The notes under the pieces were generated by a model. It was not told where the DNA came from, ran no database searches, and worked only from the letters and a program-made list of their open reading frames with translations. A stretch of DNA of 64,000 bases from Seriola aureovittata (lineage: Eukaryota > Chordata > Actinopteri > Carangiformes > Carangidae): NCBI RefSeq assembly GCF_021018895.1, contig NC_079372.1, positions 21,285,237-21,349,236 on the forward strand, read 5' to 3'. Both the position numbers and the translations under genes were made by a program. Below are positions 48,722-59,758 of this stretch, in pieces (positions within the stretch are counted from its first letter, which is position 1; each line of letters begins with the position of its first letter).

Positions 48722-50862
48722 TGTGTGTCACCACCTACAGGCCATCTGGGAGAATCAGTTTTATTATCTCTTTGGCTTCCTGTTTCTGGTATTCATCATC
48801 TTGGTGGTCTCCTGCTCTCAGATCAGCATTGTCATGGTTTATTTCCAGCTCTGTGCAGAGGTAAGTTCATTGAGGCTTTTAATAAACATCAGTACTGTAG
48901 CCTGTAATTGGCCTCTCTTCTTTTGGAGTCAAGTATATAATGAAAAGGATTAACGTGGGAATGTGGTTGGGATGCTCTGCAGCTCATTTCCAGAGAGTAG
49001 CTGGTTGAAGGTTTCCTCATACTCAGACTTCAACACAAATTGTTGGAATAAGCACAACTTACATTTTTCAAAGATCAAGTTAGTCTTCTGATATATTTGA
49101 TTCCAGATGAAGTAATGAAAGTAAAACATGGAATAAGTGGAAAGCTGTGTATATAGTGATCTCGTTTGTGTGTGTCACATTGATCACTATAAGAAGAAGA
49201 TGATTATAACCATTTCTTCCTCTTTCTTTATTTCTCATGCAGATATCATTGACATTTGTATATTTATTACATGAATATAAAGTAATGAACAGGGTGAAAA
49301 CATGACACTTCACTCACGTGCAAAAAATTGTTTAACCATTTGTGTGGCATTGATTCTGTTTGCTTTTTGATCATCCATATAAGCGGTTGATCAATGTAAC
49401 CATAATCACTATAAACATTTTCCACCATGCTCTATTAAAGCAGAATTTAAATCCCACATGTACCAGCCATCAAAGTTGAGAGGTTACAGTGCAAACATAA
49501 TCTGCTTGTAGCTGAACACCATGATTTCTGATGGTGCAGAACTTCCAAAATGTGAACAAATACAGGTTAAAAACCAAAATAAAATAGAAGCTTTGGTTAC
49601 ATCATTAAAAAACAGTTATAGACAATATCTAGTGGTAATTTGCAGTATGAAGAAAGTGCTGTAGTGTCTGATAAAAGTTTATGTTCTCAGTGTTGAAGTA
49701 TGCTGCAGTTAGACTCAGATTTGTGCTCTACTGTTCCTACTTGAACCTCATCTGCATCATCCATAAACACACCCCTGTGCTGTGTTGTGTCTGTCTCTCG
49801 TCACTATCAGGACTACCGATGGTGGTGGAGAACTTTCCTGGTGTCAGGAGGCTCAGCGTTCTACGTCCTCATTTACGCTGTCTTCTACTTTGTCAACAAG
49901 GTAAAGCCCCGTTTGATTCTACTGCAGCTAAAGACATCAGTGTCCTAATAGCACTCATTGCGTGAAATAATTAGTAACCATAATGTCATCAGGGCTTTTT
50001 TTATTTAGGCCCTAGACTTCTAATGTTTGGCAATAAAAACTGTTATAAACTTAGGGAACTGAGTCTGAGAGGTCCCATATTTTACACTTTTCTAGTGTCT
50101 TATTTGAAGATATTTTAGTTGTTTTTAAATATCAAAAACCATCTCAATGTAGGTTGTTTTTTGAGTCTCGCTTTTGATTGGCTGACTGTTTTCTGAGTGA
50201 CACACAGCAATTGTAGCCTACTGCTCTATCTAGGTAAAACCTATCAGTAAGTACAAACGGTGATCGTCAGTCAGCACTAAAATGAGCCAAACAGGTGAAC
50301 AACTTCCAGTGAAGTTCAAATGTCTGGGCTGAAGCAACAAGAAAAGACATTTTGTGACTGGAGGGGTCTAGAGACTTCAATGCTAAATACCATTTAAAAT
50401 CTGGCGCTCTGGCTCTTGTCATAAACATCCTGTTGTGTCTGAATAAAGCTGTAACACAGTGAGCATAGTAGAGATCTCTATGAATGACAAAAGCCTTCAC
50501 TTTGACAGCTTGATGAAGGCTGTAATGGTAAGGATCCTGTGACTGAAAAGGTTAGTTACAGAGAACTAATGGTCAGAAAATGTCAGGTTCTGTTGTTTTG
50601 ATTTTGACAGTTCTTTAAAGTCCAGCTGTTGCAAATCCACCAACTCTATGGGAGTGAAGGCTAAATGGACAGCATGCTGAAACTGATTCCTCATTTGTTT
50701 ATTCTTACCCAGCTGGATATAGTGGAGTTCATCCCCTCCCTGTTGTACTTCGGCTATACGACCCTGATGGTGCTGTCGTTCTGGCTGCTAACGGGCACGA
50801 TCGGCTTCTACGCAGCCTACATGTTCATCAGGAAAATCTACGCTGCAGTCAAGATCGACTGA
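40890..50862 (+). CDS. tm9sf4: Transmembrane 9 superfamily member 4
   Basis: Coding exons: 40890-40907, 42889-42999, 43363-43462, 43613-43769, 44079-44223, 44823-44946, 45126-45247, 45624-45735, 45973-46043, 46161-46293, 46488-46569, 46680-46755, 46944-47027, 48117-48292, 48416-48479, 48741-48860, 49811-49900, 50713-50862 (1935 nt, 644 residues; human 642). Signal peptide 1-23 ([10 protein letters not shown] core), mature start [11 protein letters not shown]. Luminal domain to about 282 ([40 protein letters not shown]). First membrane span about 283-304 ([19 protein letters not shown]), then eight more spans from about 350 on. The tail ends KID, the KxD/E-type COPI-binding Golgi-retention signal of the family. 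Many blocks match mammalian TM9SF4 almost exactly ([38 protein letters not shown]). Family knowledge: membrane-protein sorting, phagocytosis and adhesion, V-ATPase assembly. The gene is intact. Confidence 0.97.
40908..42888 (+). other. tm9sf4: tm9sf4 intron 1, no other feature recognised
   Basis: This 2-kb intron begins GTAAGT and ends TTGCAG. It contains GCTAGC/TTAGCT-rich words near 41100-41310 but no repeat terminus, RNA gene or alternative coding exon that I can support. Confidence 0.6.
47028..48116 (+). other. tm9sf4: tm9sf4 intron 13, no other feature recognised
   Basis: This 1.1-kb AT-rich intron lies between the exons ending 47027 and starting 48117. No repeat ends, exon or structured RNA was identified. 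Confidence 0.55.
48652..48728. repeat. GT microsatellite upstream of a tm9sf4 splice acceptor
   Basis: GT repeats with two GGT interruptions end 12 nt before the exon starting at 48741. The spacer is CACCACCTACAG, so the usual polypyrimidine tract is replaced by the GT repeat. Confidence 0.95.
48861..49810 (+). other. tm9sf4: tm9sf4 intron 16, no other feature recognised
   Basis: A 950-nt AT-rich intron with nothing nameable inside. The acceptor CTATCAG at 49804-49810 precedes the DYRWWWRTF exon. Confidence 0.55.
50070..50500 (+). mobile_element. Diverged copy of the AGGTCCCATATT MITE
   Basis: It starts AGGTCCCATATTTTACAC and follows the body of the 23276 element for at least 130 bp (TTTTCTAGTGTCTTATTTGAAG, AACCATCTCA, TTTTGATTGGCTGA). 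The left TTAA is not preserved and the right terminus was not found, so it is an older or truncated copy. It lies in tm9sf4 intron 17. Confidence 0.7.
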
Positions 50863-53800
50863 GTCATCACCATCGCTGCTGATTTTTGGGGGCTTTTCTT
50901 TGTTTTTTTCGTCACATTTGTTTTTTTACATACATATTTTTTATTCTTCATGTCCAACAAGCACTGACTTGTGTTTAGAGGGAACAAGAGGGGTGTTTTT
51001 ACGGCGTAACAGCCCCACCCACTGGCCTCATGGGGGAAGAACAGCAAGGTGGCAGAGCTAAACCAGCTGTTTCTCTCTCTCTCTCTCTCCCTCTCTCCCT
51101 CGCTTCTTTCCTCCTCCTCTCTCTAGGACAGACTCAGAGGGAATTCCCCTCTGATGGGACAGTTAATGTCCTCTGCTGTTTCACCTTGCACACAACACAG
51201 TGGGCCAAAGCTTGTTAAACCATGGTTTCTGCACATGTTCGTTTTGTCTTTTCATTTTGTGTTATGAGTCTAATTTATCCAAGTTTTTATTTTTGTCATC
51301 CCAGGATTTATCTCTGACTAAATCTTTTTCAAACACCTCCTGGGAAACTTTCCTCTAATTTCCTTACGTAAATTCTGTCTTTAGTTTTTCCATTGTCTCT
51401 CTTTTCAAATGTGACTATGGTGTCATGTCAGAGACTTTACAGATCAGGGAAGGGTTGGAGAGTCTAACTGTGGTTATGGTGTTAACTTTGTCGTGTTGAA
51501 CTGATACAGATGGAAATTATGATGGGAAGTTCTGCATTGTAACACAAGAAAGGATAAATTAAATGTTCTATTATTTTTTACTTCAGTTTCCATGTCCTGG
51601 TGTGACCATGTTAACCACAACTGTAATCAAAATATTAGCTTCTCCTTCCAAAACAATGGGTCTCAAAATATTGGTCCATTTCTTCTAAACGACAAAGAAC
51701 AGCTCTGAATGGGACTATGAACCCGATGCCCTGAAGCAGTGGACTGTTGGGTAAAGCCGCTGGAGTCACTGGAGAAAAGGAAACGCTACAGTCAACACAG
51801 AAATGACAAGGAGGAGGAACCTTTTGAATTTAAAAGTCTGTAACACAAGTACGGTTTGAAGCTTTTCCAATAGTAACTTATAAAAAAGAAGTACACATCA
51901 ACCATGCCGTCAGTGTAGCCTTAGCAGTGCTGGATGCCTGCTGAACTATGCAGTTATGGAAACAAGTGCAAAGTGGCTGTTTGTGAAGGTTATTTCAAAG
52001 GACCATTTTTGTTGTGAGATATCTGGAGTCTGGATCTAATGTATGATACAGTATGTGTAAAATACGTAAAAAGATTTTTGAAAGCCAGCAAGATCACCTC
52101 TGTTTCTACCAGTAGTGGTAGACATCATTCTGACAGTGCTCAAGTGTAAGGGGAAGAGCATTGAAATGTAATCCACAGTGTTCATATTAGATGTGTACAG
52201 TGTAGACTGATACTTATACCCTTGCATTACAACTCGTGGTCTTTTTTGTTTGGGTTTTTTTTCTCCGTTTCAAATGACATCTTTGTTGTAACAAAAAATT
52301 GGTTGCACCTTTTGAGGTATTTTTCAGCTAAAAGACTTAAAATGCATTTAGATCATGGGTGGAACCTGATTAGAAATGTGACTTGACGAGCTACTCAAGC
52401 TAAGAACTTCCCATAGAGAACCAATGTATTTTACTGTAGCTAAATCACACATCAAATTACACCATAATCACTTTCTTGCCAAGAATTAGATGAGAAGACT
52501 GATCGTCATAACTTTCTGTTGGATTTGAAACGACCATGAGCAGCTAGTTAGCTTAGCACAAAGACTGGGTGGAAAAAATTAGGTAAGGAGTGTCCAAAGG
52601 TAACAATACCCACCTGCCAGCATCTGTAAATCTCACTAATTATCACATTATATCTCATTTGTTTAATCCGTCCAAATACCACAACGTGTCATGTAAAAAC
52701 ACGTGAAGTTGTGATCTGGACTATTTCTTGGCTATGCTCAATGACTTTTTGAGAAGATGTTTTTGGACCGATTAGACTGATGTTAATTAGTGAGTTTTAA
52801 AGGTGCTAGTAGGCACATTTTTTGTTTGGCAAGAAAGCCAAAAGGTGAATTTCGAAAAATTCTGATTTTCAAATTAATCCTTTAAAGACAATACTGGCAA
52901 GTCAATAGCAGTTTAACTTTTCTATACTGTACATCTCAAGTACAGGTCTCTGCTGCCTTGTAACATAAGGTCCTGCAAAGCACTGGCACACAGGAACATA
53001 TAATTGCAGTAAACTGTAGTTAGTGGTGGTTGTTACCAGCTAAAATTTGCTCCTAAACAAAAAAAATTGGAGTTGTATTTATCGTAGTCTTAATGGTTAT
53101 CATCAAACTGGTTTTAGTGAAGAGCTGAAGTGCTTCACTTGATTTTTTTTTTTTTTATATATATAATGGTAGTAGTAGCCGTTTTTGCACAGAAATAAAG
53201 GTGATTTGTCAGTGCAGGGCTATACAGAGAAGGGACAGGTGCCTCGATCAACCCTGATTCTCCAGGGGCAAAAACAGATGAATGAATGGAACAACTCGTC
53301 GTCCTGTGCCCACCCCTTCCTTCATTTGAATCAAGCACCCCTCAGCTGTTGAGCTGCTTGAAGGGAGCGAGACAAGGCTAAATATTTAAGTTACCCCTGC
53401 CACTTGCTATGGGACATGACTGCTCTGTAAAGCATCAGTGGTAGCCTCAATTCAAATGAGTGTACTCCTGTAAAGACCTTTACTCTTTCATTTATTTCCA
53501 TTCCATCAGATACCATATCCTATTCACTGTACCACCCTCTGCCCTTGGTATTATGTCGAAGAGTTACTAAGCTCTGACACTTGGCTGCTGTCTTACATAA
53601 AGACAGACACTCCTCTCCTGCTGTCGAAGTGCACATGCCAGGGGAGATTTTTTACAGATGGACTTTTAAGTGGCCCAAGTCATGCATGTGTATGTATGAT
53701 TGAGGGGTTTACAATGTAAATAAAAGAAAACAGCTTTGTATTTGTTGCGTTTTGCTGTTTGTGGCGCTCTCTATGATTCCTGTCATCGTTTTAGCCAGAA

Positions 53801-53910
53801 GCATGACGCTCATGATGACTTTCAAAGGAACTTGTTTCTGTTTTTTTTTCCTCTTTTGTTTCTTTTACAGAATGTCCAATTACAAAAGTGTACAATGACA
53901 AAACAATAAA
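50863..53910 (+). terminator. tm9sf4: tm9sf4 3' UTR with poly(A) signals
   Basis: The sequence after the TGA is T-rich, with a CT-rich run near 51070-51110. AATAAA hexamers lie at 53719-53724 and 53905-53910; the latter would give a 3' UTR of about 3.05 kb. A dispersed-repeat copy is embedded at about 52480-52870. No other gene was recognised. Confidence 0.6.
52480..52870 (-). repeat. Dispersed teleost repeat, copy 5, in the tm9sf4 3' UTR
   Basis: CAAGAATTAGATGAGAAGAC, GCAGCTAGTTAGCTTAGCAC, AGGTAACAATACCCACCTGC and CACTAATTATCACATTATATC match the reverse complement of the copy at 24755-25110. The boundaries are approximate. Confidence 0.6.
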
Positions 53911-54984
53911 GTGATGACAAGTTGAATATGAGAATGAGCTTCCATTGTGTATTTGAAATATTCTTAAAGGGGCACTTCAGTTTCATGCTGGAATACTGCT
54001 CATAATATAAAAACGACATTGATCTGTTGATCGATCAGTTGTAAGTTTTCTCTGACGTTAAGTGCGGTCTCTTGCTGGGAGCGGATGGTGGTGAATGTGC
54101 CTCAGAATGAGCGTCAGTGTGTAATAAGGCATAAAAAATTGTAATACTGTAATAAGACATAAAAAAGTAATATTATTAGGAATAAAAATGTCAGAAAAAC
54201 ATCATAATATGTTAAGGCATAAAAGGTCATAATATAGTAAGACATAAAACAACCTAAATACGTCACAATACAATGAGGCATGAAAAATCATGGAAACGTC
54301 ATATTATAGTAAGGCATAAAAAGTCATAAAAACGACATAGTATAATAAGGCATATAAACGTCATAGTATATTAAGTCATGAAGATTCATAAAAACGACAT
54401 AGTAGAGTAATGCATAAAAAGTCATAGAAAAGTCATAGTATAATAAGGCATATAAACGTCATAGTATATTAAGTCATGAAGATTCATAAAAACGACATAG
54501 TATAGTAAGGCATAAAAAGACAGCATAGTAAAGCATGAAAAGTCATAAAAAGGTCATAGTATAATAAGGAATAGAAAGTCATAGTATAGTAAGGCATGAA
54601 AAGTCATAAAAACGACATAGTTTAGTAAGGCATAAAAAGTCATAAAAAAGTCATAGTATATATAGGCATAAAAAGTCATAAAAATGACATAGTATAGTAA
54701 GGCATAAAAAGTCAGAAAAACGTCATAGTATATATAGGCATAAAAAGTCATAAAAACGTCATAGTATATATAGGCATAAAAAGTCATAAAAACGTCATAG
54801 TATAATAAGGCATAAAAAGTCATAGTAGAGAAAGGCATAAAAAGTTATAAAAATGACACAGTATAGTAAGGCATAAAAAGTAATAGTATAGTAAGGCATT
54901 AAAAGTTATAAAAATGACACAGTATAGTAAGGCATAAAAAGTTATAGTATAATAAGACATAAAAACTCATAGTATAGTAAGGCA

Positions 54985-56170
54985 TAAAAAGTCATAAAAT
55001 GTCATAGTAGAGTAAGGCATAAAAAGTTATAAAAATGAAACAGTATATTAAGGCATAAAAAGTTATACTATAGTAAGGAATAAAAAGTCATAAAAATGAC
55101 ATAGTATAGAAAAGCATAAAAAGTCATAAAAACGTCATAGTATATATAGGCATAAAAAGTCATAAAAACGTCATAGTATAATAAGGCATAAAAGGTCATA
55201 GTAGAGTAAGGCATGAAAAGTTATAAAAATGACACAGTATAGTAAGGCATGAAAAGTCATAGTGTAGTAAGTCATAAAAAGTCATAGTAGAGTAAGGCAT
55301 AAAAAGTTATAAAAATGAAACAGTATATTAAGGCATAAAAAGTTATACTATAGTAAGGAATAAAAAGTCATAAAAATGACATAGTATAGAAAAGCATAAA
55401 AAGTCATAAAAACGTCATAGTATATATAGGCATAAAAAGTCATAAAAAGTCATAGTATAATAAGGCATAAAACGTCATAGTATAATAAGGCATAAAAAGT
55501 CATAGTATAGTAAGGCATAAAAGGTCATAGTAGAGTAAGGCATGAAAAGTTATAAAAATGACACAGTATAGTAAGGCATAAAAAGTCATAGTGTAGTAAG
55601 GCATAAAAAGTCATAGTAGAGTAAGGCATAAAAAGTTATAAAAATGAAACAGTATATTAAGGCATAAAAAGTTATACTATAGTAAGGAATAAAAAGTCAT
55701 AAAAATGACATAGTATAGAAAAGCATAAAAAGTCATAAAAACGTCATAGTATATATAGGCATAAAAAGTCATAAAAACGTCATAGTATAATAAGGCATAA
55801 AAAGTCATAGTATAGTAAGGCATAAAAGGTCATAGTAGAGTAAGGCATGAAAAGTTATAAAAATGACACAGTATAGTAAGGCATGAAAAGTCATAGTGTA
55901 GTAAGGCATAAAAAGTCATAGTAGAGTAAGGCATAAAAAGTTATAAAAATGAAACAGTATATTAAGGCATAAAAAGTTATACTATAGTAAGGAATAAAAA
56001 GTCATAAAAATGACATAGTATAGAAAAGCATAAAAAGTCATAAAAACGTCATAGTATATATAGGCATAAAAAGTCATAAAAACGTCATAGTATAATAAGG
56101 CATAAAAAGTCATAGTATAGTAAGGCATAAAAGGTCATAGTAGAGTAAGGCATGAAAAGTTATAAAAATG
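54985..56170. repeat. Higher-order repeat block, period 280/305/330 bp
   Basis: The diagnostic variant AAAAATGAAACAGTATATTA recurs at about 55031, 55311, 55640 and 55945. The spacings are 280, 329 and 305 bp, differing by about one 25-bp unit. Each period also carries CTATAGTAAGGAATAAAAAG, AGAAAAGCATAAAAAG and TATATATAGGCATAAAAAG in the same order. Confidence 0.85.
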
Positions 56171-57159
56171 ACACAGTATAGTAAGGTATGAAAAGTCATA
56201 GTGTAGTAAGGCATAAAAAGTCATAGTATAGTAAGGCATAAAAACTCATAGTGTAGTAAGGCATAAAAAGTCATAGTTTAGTAAGGCATAAAAAATCGTA
56301 AAAATGACACAGTATAGTAAGGCATAAAAAGTTATAGTATAGTAAGGCATAAAGTCATGAAAACGTCATTATAGTAAGGCATAAAAAGTCATGAAAACGA
56401 CATAATATAGTGAGGCATAAAATGTTCATAGCATAGTAAGGCATAAAAAGTCATAGTATAGTAAAGCATAAAAAGTCATGAAAACAACATAGTATAGTAA
56501 GGCATAAAAGGTCATATATACATCATAGTATAGTAAGGCATAAAAAGTAATAGTGTAGTAAGGCATGAAAAGTCATGAAAACGACATAGTATAGTAAGGC
56601 ATAAAAAGTCATAAAAGCAACATAGTATAGTAAGGCATAAAAAGTCATAAAAAGTCATAGTATAGTAAGGCATAAAAAGTAGTAGTATAGTAAGGCATAA
56701 AAGGTCATATAAATGCTATAGTATAGTGAGGCATAAAAAGTCATAAAAAAGTCATAGTATAGTAAGGGATAAAAGTAATAGTGTTGTAAGGCATAAAAAG
56801 TCATAGTATAGTAAGGCATAAAAAGTCATGAAAATTACACAGTATAGTGAGGCATAAAAAGTCATAGCATAGTATTGCATGAAAAGTCATAAAAACGACA
56901 TAGTGTAGTAAAACATAAAAAGTCAATCGTATAGTAAGGCATAAAAAGTCATAAAATGTCATAGTAGAGTAAGGCATAAAAAGTTATACAAAATGACACA
57001 GTATAGTAAGGCATAAAAAGTTATAGTATAGTAAGGAATAAAAAGTTATAAAAATGACACAGTATAGTAAGGCATAAAAATTTATAGTATAGTAAGGAAT
57101 AAAAAGTTATAAAAATGACACAGTATAGTAATGCATAAAAAGTTATAGTATAATAAGAC

Positions 57160-57760
57160 ATAAAAACTCATAGTATAGTAAGGCATAAAAAGTCATAAAA
57201 TGTCATAGTAGAGTAAGGCATAAAAAGTTATAAAAATGAAACAGTATATTAAGGCATAAAAAGTTATACTATAGTAAGGAATAAAAAGTCATAAAAATGA
57301 CATAGTATAGAAAAGCATAAAAAGTCATAAAAACGTCATAGTATATATAGGCATAAAAAGTCATAAAAACGTCATAGTATAATAAGGCATAAAACGTCAT
57401 AGTATAATAAGGCATAAAAAGTCATAGTATAGTAAGGCATAAAAGGTCATAGTAGAGTAAGGCATGAAAAGTTATAAAAATGACACAGTATAGTAAGGCA
57501 TGAAAAGTCATAGTGTAGTAAGGCATAAAAAGTCATAGTAGAGTAAGGCATAAAAAGTTATAAAAATGAAACAGTATATTAAGGCATAAAAAGTTATACT
57601 ATAGTAAGGAATAAAAAGTCATAAAAATGACATAGTATAGAAAAGCATAAAAAGTCATAAAAACGTCATAGTATATATAGGCATAAAAAGTCATAAAAAC
57701 GTCATAGTATAATAAGGCATAAAAAGTCATAGTATAGTAAGGCATAAAAGGTCATAGTAG
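57160..57760. repeat. Second copy of the 280-330-bp higher-order block
   Basis: The same variant order as at 54960-55600 reappears about 2201 bp downstream, with the diagnostic word at about 57232 and 57562 (330 bp apart). This shows the block was duplicated as a unit. Confidence 0.8.
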
Positions 57761-58049
57761 AGTAAGGCATAAAAAGTCATAGTATAGTAAGGCATAAAAA
57801 CTCATAGTGTAGTAAGGCATAAAAAGTCATAGTTTAGTAAGGCATAAAAAATCGTAAAAATGACACAGTATAGTAAGGCATAAAAAGTTATAGTATAGTA
57901 AGGCATAAAAAGTCATGAAAACGTCATTATAGTAAGGCATAAAAAGTCATGAAAACGACATAATATAGTGAGGCATAAAATGTTCATAGTATAGTAAGGC
58001 ATAAAAAGTAATAGTGTAGTAAGGCATGAAAAGTCATGAAAACGACATA

Positions 58050-59758
58050 GTATAGTAAGGCATAAAAAGTCATAAAAGCAACATAGTATAGTAAGGCATA
58101 AAAAGGCATAAAAAGTCATAGTATAGTAAGGCATAAAAAGTCATGAAAATTACACAGTATAGTGAGGCATAAAAAGTCATAGCATAGTATTGCATGAAAA
58201 GTCATAAAAACGACATAGTGTAGTAAAACATAAAAAGTCAATCGTATAGTAAGGCATCAAAAGTTATAGTATAGTAAGGCATAAAAAGTCATGAAAACGA
58301 CATATTATAGTAAGGCATAAAATGTTCCTAGCATAGTATTGCATGAAAAGTCATAAAAACGACATAATATAGTAAGGCATAAAAAGTTCATAGTATAGTA
58401 AGGAATAAAAAGTCATAAAAATGACATAGTATAGAAAAGCATAAAAAGTCATAAAAACGTCATAGTATATATAGGCATAAAAAGTCATAAAAACGTCATA
58501 GTATAATAAGGCATAAAAAGTCATAGTATAGTAAGGCATAAAATGTTCATAGTATAGTAAGGCATAAAAAGTCATAGTATAGTAAGGCATAAAAAGTCAT
58601 AGTATAGTAAGGCATAAAAAGTTATATTATAGTAAGACATAAAAAGTCATAAAAACGACATAGTATAGTAAGGCATAAAAAGTCATGAAAACGACATAAT
58701 ATAGTAAGGCATAAAAAGTTCATTGTATAGTAAGGCATAAAAAGTCGTAGTATAGTAAGGCATAAAAGGTCATAAAAACATTATAGTATAGTATGGCATA
58801 AAAAGTCATACTATAGTAAGACATAAAAAGTCATAAAAACGGCATAGTATCGTAAGGCATAAAAAGTAATAGTGTTGAAAGGCCTGAAAAGTCATAAAAA
58901 CGACATAGTATAGTAAGGCATAAAAAGTCATAAAAGCAACATAGTATAGTAAGGCATAAAAAGGCATAAAAAGTCATAGTATAGTAAGGCATAAAAAGTC
59001 ATGAAAATTACACAGTATAGTGAGGCATAAAAAGTCATAGCATAGTATTGCATGAAAAGTCATAAAAACGACATAGTGTAGTAAAACATAAAAAGTCAAT
59101 CGTATAGTAAGGCATCAAAAGTTATAGTATAGTAAGGCATAAAAAGTCATGAAAACGACATATTATAGTAAGGCATAAAATGTTCCTAGCATAGTATTGC
59201 ATGAAAAGTCATAAAAACGACATAATATAGTAAGGCATAAAAAGTTCATAGTATAGTAAGGAATAAAAAGTCATAAAAATGACATAGTATAAAAAAGCAT
59301 AAAAAGTCATAAAAACGTCATAGTATATATAGGCATAAAAAGTCATAAAAACGTCATAGTATAATAAGGCATAAAAAGTCATAGTATAGTAAGGCATAAA
59401 ATGTTCATAGTATAGTAAGGCATAAAAAGTCATAGTATAGTAAGGCATAAAAAGTCATAGTATAGTAAGGCATAAAAAGTTATATTATAGTAAGACATAA
59501 AAAGTCATAAAAACGACATAGTATAGTAAGGCATAAAAAGTCATGAAAACGACATAATATAGTAAGGCATAAAAAGTTCATTGTATAGTAAGGCATAAAA
59601 ACTCGTAGTATAGTAAGGCATAAAAGGTCATAAAAACATTATAGTATAGTATGGCATAAAAAGTCATACTATAGTAAGACATAAAAAGTCATAAAAACGG
59701 CATAGTATCGTAAGGCATAAAAAGTAATAGTGTTGAAAGGCATGAAAAGTCATAAAAA
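58050..59758. repeat. 858-bp tandem duplication inside the satellite
   Basis: The sequence from about 58050 to 58900 repeats almost exactly at about 58908-59758. Rare variants recur with a constant 858-bp offset: CATAAAAAGGCATAAAAAG, GAAAATTACACAGTATAGTG, AGTGTAGTAAAACATAAAAAG, AGTCAATCGTATAGTAAGG and TGTTCCTAGCATAGTATTGC. Confidence 0.9.
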
